A DNA stretch of 11,930 nucleotides from CAYQVW01 sp964421245 (lineage in GTDB: Bacteria; Margulisbacteria; WOR-1; XYC2-FULL-46-14): the NCBI GenBank assembly GCA_964421245.1, contig CAYQVW010000032.1:1-11930 (forward strand), read 5' to 3'. A model generated the notes under the pieces. The model ran no database searches. It saw only the letters and a list, made by a program, of their open reading frames with translations, and had not been told where the DNA came from. This document shows positions 6,431 through 11,930 of this stretch, in pieces. The translations under genes were made by a program, and so were the position numbers. The number at the start of each line of letters is the position of its first letter. The first letter of the stretch is position 1.

Positions 6431-6476
6431 TACTATATAGGGATATTGCGACCTTTCCCGGGAATAAGGTTTGGAA

Positions 6477-6538
6477 GGATTCAACACGAGCCAATCTCAC
6501 TTCGTTCGCAAATCCCAATCTCAAAATCCTAAATCCCA
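6477..6538. repeat. Dispersed mosaic repeat fragments, copy C
   Basis: ggattcaacacgagcca (6477-6493) repeats 1178-1194 exactly. A cgcaaatcccaatctcaaaa run (from 6508) then parallels 5223 onward. The rest of the 194-nt spacer between the beta-propeller and pabB genes holds the pabB promoter and a weak CCCGGG-centred hairpin (6451-6470) without a T-run. Confidence 0.7.
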
Positions 6539-6610
6539 AATAAATTCTAAATACCAAGTTTGTGTAGGAATCGAACGGGAACAGAGAGCTATCCCCTATA
6601 CCCTAACCCC

Positions 6611-6619
6611 TGCTATAAT
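6611..6619 (+). promoter_or_regulatory. Extended -10 promoter of pabB-pabC (leaderless)
   Basis: TGCTATAAT is a perfect extended -10 (TGnTATAAT). It ends five bases before the ATG at 6625, so transcription should start at or next to the A of the start codon. No Shine-Dalgarno fits between. No consensus -35 is seen at the proper distance, as is usual for extended -10 promoters. Confidence 0.7.
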
Positions 6620-6624
6620 AGGTT

Positions 6625-7893
6625 ATGCTTACTATCCCAGCAAATAACTTAACTCCAGTTGATATCTTTGAAAAACTATATAACGGTTATGGATCATTTC
6701 TGCTTGAAAGCCCTAATGCTTCCGGAAAATTAGAAAAATTCTCATTTATTGGGATAAATCCTAAAAAGGTACTACATAACCTTGAAGAACTAACTCATGC
6801 TCACCTAAATTACGGGGCTTTTGGATTCTTTTCTTATGATTTTGGCTGGGAGATTGAAGAACTTCCAAATAAAGCCGAAGATGATTTAAAAATACCTCAC
6901 CTCTGGTTTGTAATCCCAGAAACATTGATTATTTTTGATCATAGAAAAAATAAAATTATTATAAAGTCTCCCAAAAAAGAAGAAATCAAAAATCAATTAT
7001 TAGACAGGCAAAAAAACCCACTATTTAAAAAATGGGAGAAGGGTCATCTTCCAAAGAGAGCCTTACACGACCGATTAATTCCCTATATGCATAAAAGCGA
7101 CTTTTTAGAAATGGTGACTAAGACCAAAGAATACATAGCAGCCGGAGATATTTACCAGGCAAACCTATCTCAAAGATTTTCCACTCCACTTGCCGAACAT
7201 CCGTTTACAATATATAAACGTTTAAGAAAGATAAACCCCTCACCCTTTGCAGCCTATCTTGATTGCGGATCAATGCATCTGGTAAGTTGTTCTCCCGAAA
7301 GATTGGTAAGACTTGAAAAAGATACTGTCGAAGCTAGACCAATTGCTGGAACAAAGCCGGCCAATTCACCTCCCAAACTGCTACTGCTAGATCCCAAAGA
7401 GCGGGCTGAACACATAATGCTGGTTGATCTTGAAAGAAATGACCTGGGACGGGTCTCGGACTTTGGATCTGTAAAAGTTAATGAAAAGATGGTAGTTGAA
7501 AAATACTCTCATGTAATTCATATTGTTTCAAATGTTATTGGTAAATTAAGTAGCGACAAAGACAAATTTGATCTAATCAAAGCCATGTTTCCCGGCGGAA
7601 CTATTACTGGCTGTCCAAAAATAAGATCTATGGAAATAATAGAAGAGCTTGAACCGGTAAAGCGCGGCCCCTACACTGGATCAATTGGATATATCATGCA
7701 CAACAAAATAGATCTAAACATTGCCATTCGAACTATGGTGATAAAAAATAATACTATTTATATCCAGGTTGGCGCAGGAATTGTCGCTGATTCTGACCCA
7801 GAAAAAGAATACGAAGAAACACTTCAAAAGGCACAAGCTTTATTTGAGGCTTTAGGGAAAAAACAATGTTTATCTACATCAATGGCAAAATAA
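6625..7893 (+). CDS. pabB: Aminodeoxychorismate synthase component I / anthranilate synthase-type chorismate-binding enzyme
   Basis: This is a 422-residue cytosolic enzyme of the chorismate-binding fold. Visible motifs are FLLES and FSFIGINP in the N-terminal domain, AAGDIYQANLSQRF (about 171-184), ARPIAGTKP (237-245), HIMLVDLERNDLGRV, PGGTITGCPK (323-332) and QVGAGIVADSDPEKEYEET. The family uses ammonia, usually delivered by a PabA/TrpG subunit, to make aminodeoxychorismate or anthranilate. E. coli PabB has a Lys in the PIKGT motif, while this protein has Ala241, as in TrpE. The adjoining PabC-like gene argues for PabB and para-aminobenzoate, whereas residue 241 and the FLLES segment lean to TrpE. 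No glutaminase subunit or trp gene is in the window. The ATG at 6625 sits against an extended -10, so the mRNA is probably leaderless. Confidence 0.85.
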   Translation: MLTIPANNLTPVDIFEKLYNGYGSFLLESPNASGKLEKFSFIGINPKKVLHNLEELTHAHLNYGAFGFFSYDFGWEIEELPNKAEDDLKIPHLWFVIPETLIIFDHRKNKIIIKSPKKEEIKNQLLDRQKNPLFKKWEKGHLPKRALHDRLIPYMHKSDFLEMVTKTKEYIAAGDIYQANLSQRFSTPLAEHPFTIYKRLRKINPSPFAAYLDCGSMHLVSCSPERLVRLEKDTVEARPIAGTKPANSPPKLLLLDPKERAEHIMLVDLERNDLGRVSDFGSVKVNEKMVVEKYSHVIHIVSNVIGKLSSDKDKFDLIKAMFPGGTITGCPKIRSMEIIEELEPVKRGPYTGSIGYIMHNKIDLNIAIRTMVIKNNTIYIQVGAGIVADSDPEKEYEETLQKAQALFEALGKKQCLSTSMAK

Positions 7894-8678
7894 CTAATAA
7901 GACAGAAATTTCTATTTTTGATCGAGGCTTTCTATATGGAGATGGGGCTTTCGAGTCACTGCGTACATACCATGGTATCCCTTTTCTTTTAGAAGAACAC
8001 ATTAAAAGATTGCAAAGTACATGTAAATTGCTAAAAATTAAATTAAAAATTAAAAATTTCAAAATTAAAAAAATAATTAATAAATTGATGAAGAAAAATA
8101 AATTAAAAGAAGCTTATATAAAAATCATAGTAACGCGAGGGGAGTCAAAAGAGCACGGTTTGAGCATAAAAAAAGCAAAAGGCAAACCAACCCTAATAAT
8201 TATTTGTGAAAAAATAAAAGATCTGCCTAAAAATACGACTTGGAAAACAATTGTTTATAATAAACCACGCACAAGCTGGATTGGCAGCAGAATCAAATCC
8301 CTAAACTATTTAGAAAACATCTTTGCAAAGATAGAAGCGGATAAAGCTGGCGTTAATGAGGCCCTTTTTCAAAACAAAAATGGAAATATACTAGAGGGAA
8401 CCGTCAGTAATGTTTTTATTGTTAAAAATGGAATCTTAATTACACCCCCGCTCTCAATGCCAATCCTTGCTGGAGTAACAAGAAATCATATAATTAAACT
8501 GGCAAAAAAACTGAAAATAAAAGTTATTGAAAAGAATTTTAAGAAAAAAGAGTTAAAAAATGCTGACGAATCTTTTATTACATCGTCTGGTCCTGGAATT
8601 ATTCCAATTAATAAAAAAGCTGGACCAATTACAAAAAAACTGATTAAAGAGTACCAGGACACCAGCTCATCAGAGTGA
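7866..8678 (+). CDS. pabC: Class IV aminotransferase, aminodeoxychorismate lyase-like
   Basis: This PLP enzyme of 270 residues is normal in length for the family. It opens with YINGKI, FDRGFLYGDGAFESLRTY, then the PLP-binding Lys144 in SRIKSLNYLENIFAK. The cofactor-phosphate segment LEGTVSNVFIV (Glu177) and ILAGVTRNHIIKLA follow. D-amino-acid and branched-chain aminotransferases share this fold. The pairing with pabB favours conversion of aminodeoxychorismate to para-aminobenzoate and pyruvate. The start lies inside pabB (28-nt overlap), with AGGG a few bases upstream, so translation is coupled. Residues around 56-84 are almost only Lys, Ile, Leu and Asn, encoded by a nearly pure AT stretch (8030-8105). 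The Lys-rich composition continues through the protein. Confidence 0.85.
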   Translation: MFIYINGKITNKTEISIFDRGFLYGDGAFESLRTYHGIPFLLEEHIKRLQSTCKLLKIKLKIKNFKIKKIINKLMKKNKLKEAYIKIIVTRGESKEHGLSIKKAKGKPTLIIICEKIKDLPKNTTWKTIVYNKPRTSWIGSRIKSLNYLENIFAKIEADKAGVNEALFQNKNGNILEGTVSNVFIVKNGILITPPLSMPILAGVTRNHIIKLAKKLKIKVIEKNFKKKELKNADESFITSSGPGIIPINKKAGPITKKLIKEYQDTSSSE

Positions 8679-8772
8679 GGGTATCAGAAAAACTGAGAAA
8701 CAGGATACCAGAAAGAGCATTAGATAGTATGTTTTTTTGTTTTTCTTCTGTTTCTCTGATATTCTGATCGCC
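8679..8772. repeat. Long imperfect inverted repeat between pabC and the NIF3-like gene
   Basis: Arms 8679-8703 and 8748-8772 match in 20 of 25 positions when one is reverse-complemented, with a perfect core GAGAAACAG/CTGTTTCTC. The 44-nt loop includes a T-rich run from 8731. The structure could end the pabB-pabC transcript, but the T-run is inside the loop, not after the stem, so a classical terminator is unlikely. Confidence 0.6.
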
Positions 8773-8813
8773 TGATTTCCTTACCCTGATACACTGATAA
8801 CCTGATATACTGC
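8756..8813 (+). repeat. CTGAT array with 8-nt period
   Basis: Six units start with CTGAT at 8756, 8764, 8772, 8786, 8794 and 8802. Five are 8 nt long, and the third is stretched to 14. The last unit and the following CT form TGATATACT, the extended -10 of the next gene. The last three bases vary freely between units, unlike a simple microsatellite. Copies of the motif in the opposite orientation lie at 8680-8710. Confidence 0.8.
8803..8811 (+). promoter_or_regulatory. Extended -10 promoter of the NIF3-like gene (leaderless)
   Basis: TGATATACT fits TGnTATAnT and ends six bases before the ATG at 8818, so initiation is expected at the start codon itself. No Shine-Dalgarno precedes the ATG. It is formed by the final CTGAT repeat unit. 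Confidence 0.6.
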
Positions 8814-8817
8814 AAAC

Positions 8818-9138
8818 ATGGTGCAAAAGTATAAATTAGTAATATTTGTCCCACAAACTCATCTTGAAAAAGTTCGATTGGCAATTTGTGATGCTGGAGC
8901 TGGGAAAATTGGGAATTACGATAATTGTACTTTTATGAGTTCTGGAATCGGAACCTTCCGCCCACTTAAAGGAGCAAATCCTTCTATTGGCGAGGTTGGA
9001 AAACTCGAACGAGTCGGCGAAGCCCGGCTCGAAACGATAGTTCTAGAAAAAGATCTTAAAAAAGTACTCGCTGCTATGAAAAGCAACCACCCTTATGAAG
9101 AAGTGGCGTATGATGTTTATAAATTAGAAAACTTATAG
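8818..9138 (+). CDS. YqfO/NIF3-type PII-like domain protein
   Basis: This small protein of 106 residues corresponds to the PII/CutA-like domain inserted in YqfO-type NIF3 proteins, here standing alone. The opening YKLVIFVPQTHLEKVRLAICDAGAGKIGNYDNCTF and the ending HPYEEVAYDVYKLEN are the family's typical start and end. Between them lie SSGIGTFRPLKGANPSIG and a RLETIVLEK strand. The fold is a trimeric beta-alpha-beta sandwich in relatives; a ligand or metal role is suspected in the family but not established. The ATG at 8818 follows an extended -10 directly. Its stop is separated by one base from the stop of the convergent PPDK gene. It has no visible functional link to either neighbour. Confidence 0.88.
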   Translation: MVQKYKLVIFVPQTHLEKVRLAICDAGAGKIGNYDNCTFMSSGIGTFRPLKGANPSIGEVGKLERVGEARLETIVLEKDLKKVLAAMKSNHPYEEVAYDVYKLENL

Positions 9139-9139
9139 A

Positions 9140-11830
9140 TTATCCTTCTGCTGCTAACATATCCTCTAAAGCAGCCTGTCCGGCTACTAATCTTGCAACT
9201 GCAACCCCTTCACGAGAAGGACTGACATAATCAAGCCCAATTCGGTGCGCAATCTTAATTGATTCTGGATCTCTACCATGTTCTCCACAAATCCCAATTT
9301 CAAGATCTGGATTAACCCCTCGTCCCAGCTTTATAGCCATTTCCATTAAGGTTACAACTTCTGGCATTAGTGATTCAAATGGATCACGATCAATCATACC
9401 CCTTTCCCTATACAATGCTAATAACTTCGCAACATCATCACGACTTAGGCCATAAGTTGTTTGAGTTAAATCGTTAGTTCCAAAAGAGAAAAATCTGGCA
9501 ACTTCCGCCAACTGATCCGCAGCTAGTGCTGCAGCGGGTAATTCTATCATCGTCCCTACAATTCCTTTCAATCTCCTTGGAGTAATACCAAATTGATCTA
9601 GAACTTTTCTATACTCTTCCTCAATTAGCGGCTGTTGGTCATCTATTTCACTCCTCAAGGAGACAACCGGAATCATTATTTCTGGTTTTACCCTAATATT
9701 TTCTTCCTTAATCAATTCTGCCGCAGCTTCATAAATAGCTGCTGCCTGCATTCTAGTAAGTTCCGGATTGGTTACCCCCAATCTTACTCCGCGATGACCT
9801 AGCATAGCGTTTGATTCTGCAAAATGCTTTACCCTATCAAGAAGATCTCGCTTTGTACGACGACCTGACAATAACTGTTCATAAATAGCCTCCGTCCTTG
9901 GTAAAAACTCATGTATCGGTGGATCAAGCAGACGAATAACTACAGGATGCCCTTTCATTATCCTTAATTCATCTTTAATATTCCTCTTTAGTTTTCTGCG
10001 AATAGCCAATAGCCTTCTTTCTTTTGCCTGAGGAGGTTTAAGCAAGATATATTCCTTAAATAGTTGGCGAAGTTCTGCATCTTCTTGAATCCAATGTTCA
10101 ATCCGTTTTAGACCAACTCCCTTCGCTCCTAATTTTCTTGCATATTCCATTTGTGCAGGTGTATCCGCATTTGTTCTAACTTTTAATTTTGCAAACTTGT
10201 CGGCCCAGCTAAGCAACGTATTCGCAGCTGGTGTTAATCCCTTTGGCGGAACTAGAGGAGCTTCCCCATTTATCAAAACTTTATTGTTTGCATCAAGAGT
10301 AACCCAATCTCCTTTTTTCAACACAGTTCCATCATCAAGTATTACCTGCTCATTTGCTTCATCAACTGTTCCATTGATAGAAAAGAGACCAACTTTCCCT
10401 TCTGACTTACAAACAATCGCAGCATGGCAGCCTTCTGATCCTTCTTGGGTTAAAATTCCAGATGCTGGTGCCATACCAGGATAATCATCGGTAGAAGTTT
10501 CTACACGAGTTAGAATTGGTTTCCCTCCTTGAGCAGCTAAAGCTATAGAATCCTTAGAATTAAAAACTAATTGTCCAGATACTGCTCCAAGTGATGACGC
10601 AGCCGCTTTACCAATAATTTCAACTTCGGCATCGGGATCAACCTGGGCCGCTAACAACTGTAAAATTTGTTCATAAGTAATTCTTAATACCGCCTCTTCC
10701 TTTGTAATTAAACCCTCTTTTACCATAGCAACTGCAATGTTGAGAGCTGCACGAGCGGTACGTTTTCCTACCCTCTTCTGGAGCCACCATACAACACCCT
10801 TCTCAACAGTAAACTCCATATCCTGCATATCTTCCCCAAGAGTTTCTTGTTCTCTTCCAACCTTCACGACTTCAGCTGCAGCGTCTGGCATTCTTCCTCT
10901 AAATTGAGATAAATACAGTGTTGAATGAGAACCAGAAACAACTTCTTCTCCTTGTCCTCCTTCTCTAAAAGAAACCACAGGAGTCTTTGCCCCGGTGGTA
11001 TCATTTCTAGTCATCATAACGCCTGTTCCAGAATTAGGTAGATTTCCATAAACCATGGCTTGAACATTTACCGCTGTTCCCCAATCATCTTTTATTTCAG
11101 GACGGGATGCACGATATGCAACTGCTTTCTCGGACATCCATGATCTAAAAACAGCCTCAATAGCCTGATCTAGTTGTTCCTGAGGGGTTTGAGGAAACGG
11201 ATGTCCTTGTCCTGTAACTAATTCAAAAAAAGCCGGTAATAATTGTCCTTCAATTGCCTCTGGCCTTAAACTTCCATCTGTATCTGGATGAACTATTATT
11301 CTTTCATCCCTTTTAACTAAATCTAATTGAGCTCTAAAAAGTTTTCCATCAATTTCTAAAACAACCTTGCCGTATGATTCTACAAAACGACGATAAGAAT
11401 CAAAGGCAAACTGGCGATCTTCAAACATTCGAGCCAGCCCCTCTACTGTATCTTCATTCAATCCAAGATTTAAAACTGTATCCATCATCCCAGGCATCGA
11501 GACCCTGCCTCCTGATCGAACAGAGACTAAGAGAGGGTCTTCTGATGAGCCAAAGTTTCTACCTGTAATATTTTCTGTGTGGCCCATCCCCTCCAATATT
11601 TGAGCGGCAAGTTCTGGTGGAACTTTTCCCTCTTTAAGCCAATTCGCTCCAACATCTGCAGTAATTGTAAAACCAGGAGGGACATTTAATCCTTGCTCAG
11701 CATAATCTTGTAAACTCTTTCCCTTACCACCTAAAACCTCGGTCATTTTTGTAGCAGAACCAAGAGAATATCCTTCTGATAAACCACCACCAAAACGGAA
11801 AACTAATTTTGCCGGAGATGTCATTGCCAT
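9140..11830 (-). CDS. ppdK: Pyruvate, phosphate dikinase with a divergent phosphohistidine motif
   Basis: This 896-residue enzyme interconverts pyruvate, ATP and phosphate with PEP, AMP and pyrophosphate. The ATP-grasp domain shows LGGKGKSLQ, NVPPGFTI, SVRSGGRVSMPGMMDTVLNL (103-122) and LQKRVGKRTARAA. The central swivelling domain has the phospho-acceptor His469, but in GSEGCHAAIVCK where the family has GGMTSHAAVVAR. The PEP/pyruvate barrel shows GLKRIEH (Arg576; the family has RTEH), RLLDPPIHEFLPRTE, GTMIELPAAALAADQ, FSFGTNDLTQTTYGLSRDD and catalytic Cys848 in GICGEHGRDP. The length is slightly above the usual 870-880. AGGGGG lies seven bases before the ATG at 11830, and a second ATG follows at 11824. 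The frame stays open upstream to the window edge but has no start codon there. Sugar metabolism in reduced genomes often relies on PPDK (inference). Confidence 0.93.
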   Translation of the reverse strand: MAMTSPAKLVFRFGGGLSEGYSLGSATKMTEVLGGKGKSLQDYAEQGLNVPPGFTITADVGANWLKEGKVPPELAAQILEGMGHTENITGRNFGSSEDPLLVSVRSGGRVSMPGMMDTVLNLGLNEDTVEGLARMFEDRQFAFDSYRRFVESYGKVVLEIDGKLFRAQLDLVKRDERIIVHPDTDGSLRPEAIEGQLLPAFFELVTGQGHPFPQTPQEQLDQAIEAVFRSWMSEKAVAYRASRPEIKDDWGTAVNVQAMVYGNLPNSGTGVMMTRNDTTGAKTPVVSFREGGQGEEVVSGSHSTLYLSQFRGRMPDAAAEVVKVGREQETLGEDMQDMEFTVEKGVVWWLQKRVGKRTARAALNIAVAMVKEGLITKEEAVLRITYEQILQLLAAQVDPDAEVEIIGKAAASSLGAVSGQLVFNSKDSIALAAQGGKPILTRVETSTDDYPGMAPASGILTQEGSEGCHAAIVCKSEGKVGLFSINGTVDEANEQVILDDGTVLKKGDWVTLDANNKVLINGEAPLVPPKGLTPAANTLLSWADKFAKLKVRTNADTPAQMEYARKLGAKGVGLKRIEHWIQEDAELRQLFKEYILLKPPQAKERRLLAIRRKLKRNIKDELRIMKGHPVVIRLLDPPIHEFLPRTEAIYEQLLSGRRTKRDLLDRVKHFAESNAMLGHRGVRLGVTNPELTRMQAAAIYEAAAELIKEENIRVKPEIMIPVVSLRSEIDDQQPLIEEEYRKVLDQFGITPRRLKGIVGTMIELPAAALAADQLAEVARFFSFGTNDLTQTTYGLSRDDVAKLLALYRERGMIDRDPFESLMPEVVTLMEMAIKLGRGVNPDLEIGICGEHGRDPESIKIAHRIGLDYVSPSREGVAVARLVAGQAALEDMLAAEG

Positions 11831-11930
11831 ATAAATACCCCCTATGATTTTGCTGGCTTTTCTTCGTGCAGGTTTTTGAAAAATTTGGGCTTGTTCTAAA
11901 GTGACGTGATGAGTTTTGGGGAGGGGTAGA

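Noticed and set aside
6451..6470. CCCGGG-centred hairpin as a terminator for the beta-propeller gene
   Set aside because: The stem needs a two-base bulge and no T-run follows, so termination is not supported.
8756..8813. CTGAT array as a CRISPR array
   Set aside because: Units are 8 nt with no unique spacers, and no cas gene is present.
11831..11930. N-terminal extension of PPDK beyond the ATG at 11830
   Set aside because: The frame is open to the edge but contains no ATG, GTG or TTG. AGGGGG is well placed for 11830, and the family's N-terminal motif begins just after it. About 33 open codons can occur by chance.
1..11930. Recoded TGA (Gly or Trp) as in some CPR lineages
   Set aside because: DUF134, the polyferredoxin and pabC end at TGA at sensible lengths, and Trp residues are encoded by TGG.

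Overview
The window is AT-rich bacterial DNA using the standard code: TGA is used as a stop and Trp is read from TGG. Genes are tightly packed, and the intergenic spacers carry short mosaic repeats. Standalone small NIF3/YqfO-like and PabB/PabC-like genes, a PPDK, several promoters set right against the start codon, and spacers of the type 'cgcaaatcccaatctcaaa' together suggest a Patescibacteria (CPR) genome, perhaps Microgenomates. This assignment is an inference at roughly even odds, because no ribosomal or other marker gene is present.

Left edge (1-1100): a probable right end of an IS3/IS481-type insertion sequence, then a perfect 26-bp palindrome. Next is a leftward eukaryotic-like Ser/Thr kinase with a degenerate Gly-rich loop and a His in place of the metal-binding Asn. 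A bidirectional hairpin terminator separates the kinase promoter from the next operon.

Central-left (1209-5122): a leftward operon of four genes with tiny gaps or overlaps. In order they are a DUF134 (UPF0251) DNA-binding regulator, a YibE/F membrane protein, a NapH/NosR-like membrane polyferredoxin, and an MFS exporter. It starts from a near-consensus promoter (TTGACA-17-TATTAT). A perfect 18-bp palindrome overlaps the -10 box and the predicted start point, so the operon looks autoregulated. This is the best candidate for an uncharacterised system, possibly a redox- or metal-responsive membrane electron-transfer and export module.

Central-right (5123-8678): a divergent spacer with repeats and hairpins leads to a rightward cytosolic beta-propeller gene of unknown function. 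After a second repeat-bearing spacer comes a PabB/TrpE-type chorismate-utilising synthase, which overlaps a class IV aminotransferase (PabC-like) by 28 bp. The synthase appears to be transcribed leaderless from an extended -10 promoter.

Right (8679-11930): a spacer with an imperfect inverted repeat and an 8-nt-period CTGAT array provides an extended -10 for a 106-aa YqfO/NIF3-type PII-like protein, again probably leaderless. This gene converges, with a 1-nt gap, on a large pyruvate phosphate dikinase gene. The PPDK keeps the catalytic His and Cys, but its phosphohistidine motif is strongly altered.
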